Positions 49,327 to 62,900 of a DNA stretch of 64,000 bases are shown here, one piece after another (within the stretch, counting starts at the first letter, position 1; each line of letters opens with the position of its first letter). Location of the stretch: positions 16,078,428-16,142,427 of the forward strand of contig NC_064759.1 of the NCBI RefSeq assembly GCF_011397635.1. The letters are read 5' to 3'. The notes under the pieces are model-generated. The model was not told the origin of the DNA. It did not search any database and saw nothing but the letters and a program-made list of their open reading frames with translations. The position numbers were made by a program, and so were the translations under genes. This DNA comes from Epinephelus fuscoguttatus. Its lineage: Eukaryota > Chordata > Actinopteri > Perciformes > Serranidae.

Positions 49327-52300
49327 TATATTTATATATATATATATATATGTATATATATGTACAGTACAGGCCAAAAGTTTGGACACACCTTCTCATT
49401 CAATGCGTTTTCTTAATTTTCATGACTATTTACATTGTAGATTCTCACTGAAGGCATCAAAACTACGAATGAACACGTGGAGTTATGTACTTAACAAAAA
49501 AAGGTGAAATAACTGAAAACATGTTTTATATTCTAGTTTCTTCAAAATAGCCACCCTTTGCTCTGATTACTGCTTTGCACACTCTTGGCATTCTCTCCAT
49601 GAGCTTCAAGAGGTAGTCACCTGAAATGGTTTTCCAACAGTCTTGAAGGAGTTCCCAGAGGTGTTTAGCACTTGTTGGCCCCTTTGCCTTCGCTCTGCGG
49701 TCCAGCTCACCCCAAACCATCTCGATTGGGTTCAGGTCCGGTGACTGTGGAGGCCAGGTCATCTGCCGCAGCACTCCATCACTCTCCTTCTTGGTCAAAT
49801 AGCCCTTACACAGCCTGGAGGTGTGTTTGGGGTCATTGTCCTGTTGAAAAATAAATGATCGTCAAACTAAACGCAAACCGGATGGGATGGCATGTCGCTG
49901 CAGGATGCTGTGGTAGCCATGCTGGTTCAGTGTGCCTTCAATTTTGAATAAATCCCCAACAGTGTCACCAGCAAAACACCCCCACACCATCACACCTCCT
50001 CCTCCATGCTTCACAGTGGGAACCAGGCATGTGGAATCCATCCGTTCACCTTTTCTGCGTCTCACAAAGATTGGAACCAAAGATCTCAAATTTGGACTCA
50101 TCAGACCAAAGCACAGATTTCCACTGGTCTAATGTCCATTCCTTGTGTTTCTTGGCCCAAACAAATCTCTTCTGCTTGTTGCCTCTCCTTAGCAGTGGTT
50201 TCCTAGCAGCTATTTGACCATGAAGGCCTGATTCGCACCGTCTCCTCTTAACAGTTGTTCTAGAGATGGGTCTGCTGCTAGAACTCTGTGTGGCATTCAT
50301 CTGGTCTCTGATCTGAGCTGCTGTTAACTTGCGATTTCTGAGGCTGGTGACTCGGATAAACTTATCCTCAGAAGCAGAGGTGACTCTTGGTCTTCCTTTC
50401 CTGGGTCGGTCCTCATGTGTGCCAGTTTCGTTGTAGCGCTTGATGGTTTTTGCGACTCCACTTGGGGACACATTTAAAGTTTTTGCAATTTTCCGGACTG
50501 ACTGACCTTCATTTCTTAAAGTAATGATGGCCACTCGTTTTTCTTTAGTTAGCTGATTGGTTCTTGCCATAATATAAATTTTAACAGTTGTCCAATAGGG
50601 CTGTCGGCTGTATATTAACCTGACTTCTGCACAACACAACTGATGGTCCCAACCCCATTGATAAAGCAAGAAATTCCACTAATTAACCCTGATAAGGCAC
50701 ACCTGTGAAGTGGAAACCATTTCAGGTGACTACCTCTTGAAGCTCATCGAGAGAATGCCAAGAGTGTGCAAAGCAGTAAACAAAACAAAGGGTGGCTATT
50801 TTGAAGAAACTAGAATATAAAACATGTTTTCAGTTATTTCACCTTTTTTTGTTAAGTACATAACTCCACATGTGTTCATTCATAGTTTTGATGCCTTCAG
50901 TGAGAATCTACAATGTAAATAGTCATGAAAATAAAGAAAACGCATTGAATGAGAAGGTGTGTCCAAACTTTTGGCCTGTACTGTATGTATATGTATGTAT
51001 GTATATATATATATTATGATATATGCTCTTACTTTCATGGCCTAGCCAGTATCTTATACGCCTACTTTCCTCCACACCTGTTTCTTCACTGATTCCCTGC
51101 TGACATTAATTTATTTGCCACCTGCTTCTCTTCTTATGCAGAGTGCATGCTACACAGTTGTCAGCGTCTTAAGAAATCTGTACCTCTCACTGTGTATTAT
51201 AATGTTGTTTCTTGTCTTGCAAATGTATTGCTGCACACACATAATTATATTGCACAGACAGGGGGTGGAGGAATTGTGTTACAGTGGAGCAGAAGACAAA
51301 GTGCAGCACTTAGTGCTGCGATGATGTGTCTTGTAGTTCCTCATCTGCTTGCTGTCATTACGACTCTGTATGGGCTAATTTTGCTCCTCCTGTTCAAAAC
51401 TGCTCCTTCCTTTTTATGTATTTATTTATTTATCCTTTATTTAGCAAGGAACATCCCATTAAGATACAAGATCTCTCTTCTCCTCCTCATTGTTTTACGA
51501 TCACTTTGACTTCTCTGCTCTTAGACCGAACGGACGATGACAGAGCTGGAGATTGCTGTGAATCAGCGCGTGGGGGAGTGGGAGGTGATCCAGGAATCGG
51601 GGACCACCCTGCGGCCCCTGTTTGGCCCTGGTTTGACTGGCATGAAGAATCTTGGCAACAGCTGCTACCTCAACTCTGTCATGCAAGTGCTCTTCACTGT
51701 TCCAGACTTCCAGAGCAAGTAAGTACCCTTTTACTCGTAGCTCCCATCCTCCTGCTCCTTCCAGCTGTTATGTTGACTGTGTCGCTTCCAGTGATAAGAG
51801 ACAATGCTAATTCTTTTGACAGACTGCAATAAAAATATGATCAGGATGGCCACTACAGCATTAGAGTTGAAATCTTTTTTCTCATTTCTTGAATATTCCT
51901 TTTAAAAGTGACACTTTTCACACTGTCCAGCATTGACGCTGAGATACTGAATGTAAACAATTTTTCTCACATCCCGTCATTCATCCCTTCCAGGTACGTG
52001 TCTAACATCGACAAGATCATTGATGAAGCCCCAAGCGACCCCACCCAGGACTTTAAAACCCAAGTGTGAGTGTCCTCTCAAGGTGTCTGGTTATGTTCTG
52101 TGGCAAGCTCTTGTATTACTGTAATCGATGGACTCTAGTGATGTCTGCGTTGTGTAGATATAAAGAGGCCCAGACCGTGGGTATCTTCGGAGGTGATCTC
52201 TGTTTATTCCTCTCCTGACAACAGGTGGCAAAAACAAAATCCTCCGTCATACACAACCATACAAACTCCAGCCCCTACACAAATTAAACGACACAAGGTT

Positions 52301-55300
52301 ATGTTAGGAAGAAGTGAACTTATAAACATATCTCAACAGCACTAAAACATAGAAATTACCACAAGAGCAATGCTGCTTACCTCTCCCACAGAGAACAACA
52401 GCAAAAGGGGAAAGGCAAGGTGGGAGAGACCCCTTTGAAGGTAGGGTACCCCCAAAGGTGAATGTAGGGGTACAAAAACTGAGTATCAGACTTTCCACAT
52501 GTTGATTACAGAGGCCTAAGCGTGTCAGGTGATAACAACTGAAACAAATTGTGTGGAATTATAACATTTAACATTACAAATGTACATTTGACTTGTCACA
52601 CATATTACTGCAGTATACAGTAAATGACCCTGTGACATTACCATTCTCCTTTGGCACTTAGGCCTCACCGATTCAAACAATGTCATGTCGATTTGCATTT
52701 CCATTGACAGTTTAAAGGTGCCGAGTCGTGCCTAGCTACGCCCAAGATGGACCATCTCCATTGTCAAGCCAAATGTGTGCCCGACCGCCTCCAAGCGCTA
52801 ATGATGATATCTCATACACTGTAGCCAACCCCTTTTCTCCCCCTCAAACAAGCGTGTATTGCAAGCCTTGACTCGTGTTTGTGCAGGAGGCCTGAGAGAA
52901 AGATATTTATGAGTTCAGGGTTGGAGTTTAGTTTCTCTCCTGTGCCCTGTCTGTATTTTAATTATGTGCTTTATTTTATTGTTTCATGTCTGCTTTCAGC
53001 TGTATAGGAGTCGTATTAAGTCACAGCTGATTAAAAATCAACATTTCCTTACTTCGCTACTGCACAATAGAAAGCTTTTACATAACAAAATAACTATGGA
53101 CTTCTATTGTGAATAATTTATAAGAAATTAAATGTGTTTATCACTGTAAAAGTGGAACTTTGTAAGTGGCTTTTCTTCAAGTCTACTAATGCCGCAGGGA
53201 AGAAGAGTACAAGCAGAAACAGCCACAATGAGATGTTAGATGAAGAGCTGCAGACAACAGGCTCTTACTGAAACTCTGCAAACAGCTCACCTCCAGCTGG
53301 TTAACTTGTGTTACCTGCTGTGCTGAGTAATGGAAAAACGCTTGCAGCAAAATAACGAGGGACTTTAGCAGTAGATCAGCACGCTGCTTTGAAATGTCGT
53401 TGACTTGCAACAAGAGCGTCATCAGTTAAAGACACACCTTTGAGTGGGTGGCCTGGTTGTAAAGGAGATTCAAATCCCTGCTGCGCTGGGCTTACACGCT
53501 GTGTCAAATTAAGTCAAGCCAGCACATGTGAATGGAAAAGCCCTTCTAGATGCCCAAAAGCACCCGTCAGTGGTATGTCAGGAAAGCAGAGGACAGGGTT
53601 TGATAAAATAATACACATTCCAAGGTGCTTTTTTTTGGCATGTCTTTTCTCATATAGCACAGCTTTCACACACGTGCATTCAAACACACATCCTGTCCTC
53701 TTTCCCATTCTGTCTTTTGCCATCATAGCCACAGAAGATGAAAGAAACCGTCAACATAAATACACACAAACATACACACAGTGTGCCGGCTGTCAGACCC
53801 AAAGCCGATTACAGATTCCTTTCCAGGCAGCTCCGTATTTAAATGTGATTTTTGTTTTTAATGTGGGTTATCCTCCTGAATAGAAACTCCCTATTGATAT
53901 CAGCAGGTTTCAGACAAACCCACATTGACACTTGGCCTCTTGTTATGTTCGCTCCATGCCAGTGCAGGAAAAAAGAGCTTTGCTTCACACTTTTCGGAGG
54001 TCACTCATTTTTTAATTGCAAAACTGTGTGATATAAAATAAAGATCAGATTATATTTTATACTGTAGTTTTGTGTTTTCACTTGAAATCTGCCAGATTTG
54101 ATGTGTCTGTGGCCTAATTCAAACGATCTCCACTGCTGTTGCTATACAAAAACTTTTTTTTTTTATACCCACCAGAGTAGAGAAAGTCCTCTCCCTGATT
54201 AGACATTCCACCATGTCATTTGAAAGCCAAAAATACATCTAGGCCTATATCCAAATCCTCCTCCTGTGTGAGACTGTGGTATATTGTTGGATGTGCAGTG
54301 ATGTCGGCTTTGTTTGTTTATCACAGAGCCAAGCTCGGCTATGGTCTGTTGTCAGGAGAGTATTCCAAACCAGCACCAGACCCTGGCGATGAAAACGGTG
54401 CATCTGAACCCAGGGTAAGGGGAAACAATCAAACACAGTGGATTTACATGCCATAGTTTTGACAGATATCCACGGCACGTGTGGAATTTACTCTCAGAAA
54501 TAAGTAAGAAAGTGGGCTTCCTAGTATTAGCTCTCATTGCTAACGAATTCCACTGTTCATTCTTTGTGTGCAGGGAGACCAAATCGGTATAGCACCACGA
54601 ATGTTCAAAGCACTTGTTGGGCGGGGCCACCCGGAGTTCTCCACCAATCGACAACAGGATGCTCAGGAGTTTTTATTGCACTTCATAAACATGGTGGAGG
54701 TAAGGTAACACTCTCGCTCTGCTTCCTGTTTTGGTCTGTAGCTTTTGTCTTATACTTTTATTTCTTTTCACCCACAGAGGAATTGTCGCTCTGGAGCCAA
54801 CCCATCTGAAGCCTTCAGGTTCCTGGTGGAGGAGAGGATTGTGTGTCAGCAGTCGCAGAAAGCCAAGTACACACAGCGGGTGGATTACATTGTCCAGCTG
54901 CCCGTGCCGATGGACCAGGCTACCAACACAGGTAAGAGCCTGATGGGATACAATGTCCAACTCAATCTGGAGCTCCACACATGATCACTGGTATCAGCTC
55001 TGCTCACTATGAGCTGCAAATCACAGCGCAAAGGCCACAGTACAGCACAGAGCTGCTGACGAATACTTTAAGACTTTAATTAAAAGCTAAGTCCCTTTTA
55101 CTAGGAGACAGCTGATGGAGGCAGCTGCCCGGAGGAAGAGGGGCTCTGTTCGTTCAGGCTCTGCGATAACGCTAGTGTCTGTAAAAACTGTTGTTGCAAA
55201 TTTTCAATCAGTCATTAGCGCAGTTAGCCTGCATTAGCATGGGTGGAACGCAAGAATCATTTTTAATACGCATGTTTGTGACTATTTGAAGTGTTACATG

Positions 55301-56937
55301 TTGTTACAGTGTTAATGACGATGTAGAGTCACCAGTTTTTAAGAGGGTACTCCAGAGATTTAGTATTGATCTTCTATAAAGTTGAGGTGATGACATGATT
55401 AGAGTTAAGTTTTTTAACAGGCTGTGTAGTAAACCTCGTGACAAATAAACTGATCTTTGTGTGTATAAAATCGGTGGAGCGTTTCTATAAGGTGGTTCAA
55501 TAAGGGCTCTGTAAGTGTCGGATGTGATGTGTTTATTTATGCTTCGCATCCTGAGTTGTATTTGTACATTCACAACAGTGTATTGGTTTTGTGTGTTAAA
55601 TACAGTTGCGTGTGTATGTTTCTCAACCATGTCCATATTTCTCTAACAGAAGAGCTTCAGGAGGCGGAGCGGCGGCGTGAGGAGGGGGACTCATCAGCCC
55701 CTACAGTGCGTGCACAAATCCCCTTCACAGCTTGCATGGCGGCCCTCAGTGAACCAGAGATCCTCACAGACTTCTGGAGCTCAGCTGTACAGTCCAAGAC
55801 TACTGCTACCAAGTATGAAGAGACAGGCACACGTACAGAAAGTGATGAAGCAAATCTTAAGATGTATTTATTAATACCAGGTTTTGTCTCATTTGTCAGA
55901 ACAACCCGCTTCGCCTCTTTCCCCGACCACCTGGTTATCCAGATTAAGAAGTTCACCTTTGGCCTTGACTGGGTGCCCAAGAAACTGGGTGAGCAAGAAT
56001 TAATATTATTAAATGATTGTGTTGAAAAGATAAGTATTTTTCTTGCTCTACACACAAATGTATATGCAAACAGATATTAAAACACAAAGCAATTCATGTT
56101 GCAAAGACTCACTGTCATATTCCAACAGGGATGGTATCATTAAGAGTTTATTGACACTGCTACTTTTATCGATACTCCTTATTTGTTTCGTACTTTATTG
56201 ATACTCCAATCGGTTCTTTTTCATTATATTTGTTTTGCTGAATTATTGCTTTTTAGAAAATATAGTAATTGCCAATACTTTGTCCTATGACATAAAATCT
56301 GTCAGGAAATACCCCTACTTGTGAATTTTGAAGCTTTTATGTGACTTAAAAAAGGCATTTGCTAACAAGTGGCTAAATGAGACTACAGGAAGTCAAACCA
56401 AATGCAGCCTTACAGTCTTGTTGTGGTGGCAACGTTAAGTAGCGTCAGACCTGTTAAAACGTAATTGAACAGGCATCCTTTCAAGTGCAAAGTTAGTCCA
56501 CTAAACAAGCTTTTTTCCCCACAAAGACTGCCTCATATCGTTAGGATAAATGTCAGAGAACATATAAAAAACGACATGTAAACGTGTTGTCTTACCTTAC
56601 CGGTGTGCTGCCATGTTTGTTTATCATCTAGTGCTGCGTTCCAGGCAACTGGGAACTGGGAAATTTCCGAGTTGAAATCTCAGAGTTCCCACCTCAAAGC
56701 GTTCCAGGTGCACAGCCACAAACATGAACACAAAATCTGTGTGACCGTGACAAACTGATGTTTCTGTGGTGCACAAACAGTTTAACAGACAGTTTTACAT
56801 TGTCCTAAAGTCTACCGTGTATCAGACACAGCATCACCGCATCCACAGGGGCTGCCATATTTGTTTGTTGGTTATGTGACGTCAGAGGTCGGAAACGTGA
56901 AATTGAAGAACGGGAGGGAGAGGGAGAGGGAGAGGGA

Positions 56938-56987
<50 letters not shown>

Positions 56988-59900
56988 TGCAACAGGTAGA
57001 GGACGAATGGCTGCTGCAGTGCTGCGTAGCTCTGGAGATTGGTGGTGTACCTGTGAGGAATGCCTCTGTTGCAAGGAATGGGACGGGTTGCAGCCTTATT
57101 TTCAAGGTCTGGATGTGACCGAGGACGAGACACCTTTACCTGGAGTAACGTTAGTATCCAGCTGGGCTTTATCTAGAGCTGGCGAGATATATTTCGGCCG
57201 CGCTTTGGAAAGCAGAGCTAGAGGGATAAACAAACACGGCACCACACCGGTAAGGTAAGACAACACGTTTACATGTCATTTTCTATATGTTCTCTGACAT
57301 TTATCCTAACGATATGAGGTGGTCTTTGTGGAAAAAAGCTTGTTTAGTGGACTAACTTTGCACTTGAAGGGATGCCTGTTCACTTAAGTTTTAACAGGTC
57401 TGATGCTACTATGCGCCTCGGCTGTATCTAGGCTAACGGCTAACATGCTAACTAATATTTTTATGTCACTAGTCACTTGAAACAAATTTAGGACGATAGG
57501 AGACGGGTTGAAATAAACCGAAATTTCCCTTTAAGTCGTGACGATAGTGTGGTTTGTTTATGGCCTGACATTAGCTTTTTACCTCTGCTGATTACAGTTA
57601 GGTTTCAATAATCATGAAAGTTCATTTGTGAAGATTACCTTGCTGAACAAAATGTGTAAGTATCATAAACGTGTTTGTCACAGAGCTTATTTTCTGCAAT
57701 GCAAAATTCAGTGGAAAAATCCCGTGGGCTCTTTGACGGAGGAACCAGGGCGATGTTAACTTCTGTGTCGTTCTACAAAAAAACGTCATCCCTGGAGCAC
57801 TTCATTCTACTCTCAGTCTATTTCTATGGTCCTGACACACAAGTGGAGCTCCTCAGCTGTTCTGTACAAACAGATGGACCGTGATTCACCAGCCAATAGC
57901 ATGACGGAGGAAGAGGCCCACAGAGCCTGAGGAGCAACATAACACATTAACACATTTTAACAGTTACAAAGTCACCTATGGGGAAAATTAACAGCATGTC
58001 GGAAGACATTTACATAACTTTTCTCAACTTCCCCACACAGCCATCGGGACAATGTTGTACAATGTTGTTTCTAACGTTAAGGTGTGGGAAACAAGTATTT
58101 GGACTGAAGTGGATGATGAGTTAGATCATTTTCTTTTTTGCAGACGTAAGCATCGATGTTCCTGATACTCTGGACCTGAGCGCACTACGTGCAACCGGCC
58201 AGCAGCCAGGGGAAGAGCTCCTACCAGAGGTGGCCCCGCCCCCACTCATGACCCCAGATGTGGAGGTTAAAGGTATCCTGGGTTCCCATGGCAACGATGA
58301 GGACGACTCTCTCTACTCCCCACTGCTGTGTTAGTCTGTCTGTCGTTTCTGCTCTTCTCCTTCTCCCTCTGTGGCGCTCTTATTTGTCCACCCTTGTTTC
58401 CTCCTTTTCTTCTTTTCTGCCTTTTCTGTTCCCTTGCGTCCTTCAGTTGCCTTATCATTTGTTTACTTTTGCAGTGTGGCGTTTAAGTTGCAAATTAAAA
58501 TATGATTGTAATGGTTCTGTTGTTGGTGTATATGAGTTGACGCTTCTGTATATTATTTTCATTATTTTGGAAGGAAGCGCTCTGGGCACAAAAATAGACC
58601 AACAGTGTTTTTTTCTTTTGCCATTAATCAGTGTTTCCACAAGAAAATGAAAATCAGCAAACGTGTGAGCTCCACAAAGTACATCCAAGTAATTCAACTT
58701 TTTCCTATTAACACACTCAGCTCCAGTTCTCGATGACTCCACTGTATCCCAGTTATGTGAAATGGGATTCCCACTGGAGGCCTGCAGAAAAGCGGTGTAC
58801 TACACTGGGAACACTGGAATCGATGCTGCCATGAATTGGATCATGGGCCACATGGATGACCCAGGTGTGCAGAGCAGCAGGACTTAAGCAGAAAGCAAGT
58901 CAGCAGTCGGTGCGACTGCTCCTTTAACTCATGTTCTCCTCCTTTTGATTGGCTGCAGACTTCGCAGCCCCCCTGGTGTTGCCAGGCTGCAGCTCTGGCC
59001 CCGGGACCACACCCACAGAGAGCCTCTCCGAGGAGCATCTGGCAACCATCGTCTCCATGGGTTTCAGCCGAGACCAAGCAACCAAAGCACTGCGAGCTAC
59101 GGTGAGAATCAAACTCCTTCCAGTTAGAGATGGGGATTTGACTAATTTCATATGTCACTACTCTAAAAGTAGAACTTTGCCAATACAGGCACAGCTGCTG
59201 CCTTTTTTTTTATATTTAGACAGTAACATTGCCAAGTTTCATCATTCCTGGAGACTTTCACAGTTGTTGGCCTTAATACCGCAACAAAAACTAGTAACAG
59301 GATTTTGCTAAAAGTTGCACTAAGCTGTCAGAAGCACTGGTAAGAGATAAGTCTGAGAAGTTATTTACTGTATGTGGTAGCTAATTTACATTAGCTTTCA
59401 CAGTTTTGCCTCCATGTGTGATGAAACAGCTGGAAATTATTATTTTTTCAATAACTGAGGACAGTGTGTCACAGGACAAAGCACTGCTGATGAGAGTCGC
59501 AGAGAAAACACCTGCTGACTAACAAAAATTTGCCTCTTACTAAAGCAGCTATTGAGTTTTCTTTTTGGAAGGTTAATTAGGATTACTAGATTAGTATGTT
59601 TTCCAAAGTAGGCGTAGGTCAAGATCTACATTTCAAAGATTTTTTGCCACTTATTTGTCAGTGGGTCACTTACACAAGTGAACTAGTTAGACAAAGAGCT
59701 GCAGGTACCAGTTTGTGTGACCCTCAAACCTCCACTCCAGATGATCGAGGTGAGCAAAGATTTTTTTTCCGGTTGTCCTGTCGTTCGCTACAGTTCCACG
59801 TTGAGGCAGAGAAAACACTTTCTGTATTATTACAGTTACGTCATTATTACAGTTATATTATTACAGTGTTATCAATTATTTGGCTTCTTCATAAAAGTGA

Positions 59901-62900
59901 ACTTTGACCATCATCGATTGCCAGACCTTTAACAAAGGGCCTCAGCTGTCTTTGGCCCTCAAACTTAAAGTTGTACTTGTAACATCAAAACAGACTTCTA
60001 GAAAAGCTTGTATTTGACCAAAAACTTCATTTCTTGATATCCTCTGGAGATGTCTCCTCTAACCGGTGTTTGTTTCACAGAGTAATATCCTGGACCGGGC
60101 AGTGGACTGGATCTTCTCCCACCTGGATGACCTGGACTCCATGGATGTGTCTGAGGGCGGCCGCTCAGCCGCAGAGAGTGAAGGTGGCAGGGATCCTCCG
60201 CCTGGGCCTCGTGTCAGAGACGGACCAGGCAGTAAGTCCCAAGGAGAAGGATCAGAGATGAGGCATTCAAAAATGATCCTCAGACTAGTTGCAGTGTTCA
60301 AACATGAAATATAGACTGCAGTGACATTACGACCTTTTATTTTAAAGACATGCTCTTTCAGCCATCATAATTTAATTATATATGTTAAAAATAATATTTT
60401 TTTCTACTTCATCCAGAGTATGAGCTGTTTGCATTCATCAGTCACATGGGGACAAGCACAATGTGCGGCCACTATGTCTGCCACATCAAGAAGGATCAGC
60501 AGTAAGTGTTTTTTTGCCTAGTGCTTTTTACCTTTAAGGCAGGGGTGTCAAACTCATTTTAGTTCATGGGCCACATACTGTCCAATTTGATCTCAGATGG
60601 GCCAGACCAATAAAACCATCGCACAATAACCTATAAATACCATTAGCTCAGATATTTTCCCATTTTTGTGTAAAGAATTACAAGTACATTCTGTGGAGGT
60701 TCATCCTTTTACAAACAGATGAACAGCCTGAGATGTCTCAGGTAAAATAAGTGCACTTTCAACAGTATGTCTCACTTTTCCCACATTCCGTCAGTCTACT
60801 TCTCACTGTCATTCCATGTGCATTTATCCACACATTTCCTGATACAGATTCTATTGAACTGAAGCTACTGCTTTACAATATTTTGCACTATGTTTAATAT
60901 CTTTAAACATGATCACAGTAAGTATTCATGATGCTTTATAAAGACAACTTCGGTATTTTTCAACCTGGGCTCTATTTCCCCATGTGTATGTGTGCGTATG
61001 ATTCATGGGTACCACTTGTTCTAAAATTGGTTCAGTATTGAGCCGCGAAATGAGCTAAAACGGTAATGGGGGCAAATGCGTCCTGTATAAAAGTGCTTTT
61101 TTTTTTTCGCCACTGACCAGTTCAGATCACCAGTGTTATCTCTGTAGATAGCATATGGTAGCGGCCCTGGGGCAGTGGTGAATGTGAATGAGTGGAGTCA
61201 GCTGTCAGTCAGTGTTGGAGCAGAAAGGCGGAAGTTGTCCCCGCTCGGTATTGTAAATGAGTATGTGTGTGTGAAGTGTGTGTTTTTTCGCCACTGACCG
61301 GTTCAGATCGCCAGTGCTATCTCTGTAAATAGCATGCTAACTTAGCCTTTCCCTTACCTCTGGGCTGTGTGATATCACAAGCTTTGCTCCACTATGTCTG
61401 TAGCTCTCTCTACTCGTGGGACAGCCGTTTTCTTGAGGAAGAAGTGTTTCGGGATTGGATGTCTTCTCTTCTTTGGCTGGCAGTAGTCATCTTGGGAGAA
61501 GTGAGCACTGCAGACCCTATGGTCTGCAAGGCGCAGTGTCTGCAGAGGAGTGTTAGCATCCATTTGAAGCACAACTAGCCACAACTTCAGCATCTCGCCG
61601 TCCGACAAAGGCAGCCTATGAAAGCTGTACTGGGTGTTGCGCGACATCCTGTTCTTGCGTTCGGGAAAAAGGCCTGTTTATTTGAGCACTCCAAAAACTC
61701 CGGTAACACGTAAAAGACTCCGTCCTCTGACTCTTCTAGCGTAACACACACTTCACACACACATACTCATTTACAATACCGAGCGGGGACAACTTCCGCC
61801 TTTCTGCTCCAACACTGACTGACAGCTGACTCCACTCATTCACACTCACCACTGCCCCAGGGCCGCTACCATATGCTATTTACAGAGATAGCACTGGCGA
61901 TCTGAACCGGTCAGTGGCGAAAAAAAGCACTTTTATATGGGACGCATTTGCTCCCATTACCGTTTTAGCTCATTTCGCAGCTCAATACTGAACCAATTTT
62001 AGAACGAGTGGTACCCATGAATCATACGCACACATACACATGGGGAAATAGAGCCCAGGTTGAAAAATACCGAAGTTGTCCTTTAAGGGATGTTTTTGCT
62101 GTTTCAAAGCCTCAATTTGTCATTTAAAAGTCAGAGCTGTTGAAAAAATGTCATTGCAAGTCTCAGATCCTCAGATATAATTAATATCATGCAAATCCCA
62201 TGTTCTGGAAGAAACAACAAAGTTGAGTTACATTCTCACAAGTTGTCTGTTCTTTTATCAGTAGTTCATTTAGTCATGAAATGTGAGATGTGTAGCTGAT
62301 TCTGTAGTACCTCAACAGGGGGCACCATACTCCAGGTCTGGTTTAAACAGAACGAGCACCTGATGTGATCACAGTACAAAGTATTAACCTTTCATACAAC
62401 CAGGTTTAAAGGATTTATTTCATTTATTTAACCTTTATTTAACCAGAAAGTCCCATTGAGATTGAAAATCTCTTTTACAACCAGCCAATCAAAACGCATT
62501 TAAAATGCAACAAATGCAACATAAAATACAAAAATCCACAATAAACAACAACTATTCAAGCACAGTGGCATCTCAAGAAAAACACTTGTGTCAACTTAGG
62601 AAGAAAACACCAGATTTACTTTATATTTTGATATTAGTAATGATCCCATCTGTACTAACAAATAAATTATGAGATTGCTCAAAAATGACCATTATGTGTT
62701 CGAATATGAAAATGTTGGTCCTTTGGGAAAAGCAGGTGTCACTTAGCCCAAGTGGGATATTTTATTATCGCCACCAGACGTAGGCCTAGAGGGGATCATA
62801 TGTTTGGTGGTGCACATTCCTGCTTGTGTGCATACATGTGTGTGTATCTGTCTGTCCATGACTAATCTCCCAAACCACTGGATTTTGTGTGCACATTTAT

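Larger units (their letters stand above)
56436..57533. mobile_element. Long-inverted-repeat element in USP5 intron
   Basis: Arms of about 190 bp, 56436-56625 and 57225-57411, are reverse complements. Shared strings include CAGACCTGTTAAAAC, TTTGCACTTGAA-type, CCTAACGATATGAGG and GTAAACGTGTTGTCTTACC. The right side continues to a TTTAA near 57532, which may be the true terminus; the corresponding left outer part is missing. Between the arms are a (GA)n tract and a short Cys-rich ORF (57007-57258). Confidence 0.65.
55989..58143 (+). other. USP5 intron 14
   Basis: A 2.15-kb intron containing an element with long inverted arms (56436-57411), a (GA)n tract (about 56910-56982) and a Cys-rich open-frame fragment. 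The rest (56000-56430 and 57540-58140) shows nothing identifiable. Confidence 0.5.

Noticed and set aside
48988-49507. Several 97-133-aa frames rich in Ile and Tyr
   Set aside because: They are translations of the (TA)n array.
53440-53883. 147-aa frame in USP5 intron 9
   Set aside because: It has no recognisable domain and lies between well-defined USP5 exons that splice over it.
56805-57133. Ser/Leu-rich and Arg/Glu-rich frames
   Set aside because: They are translations of the (GA)n tract.
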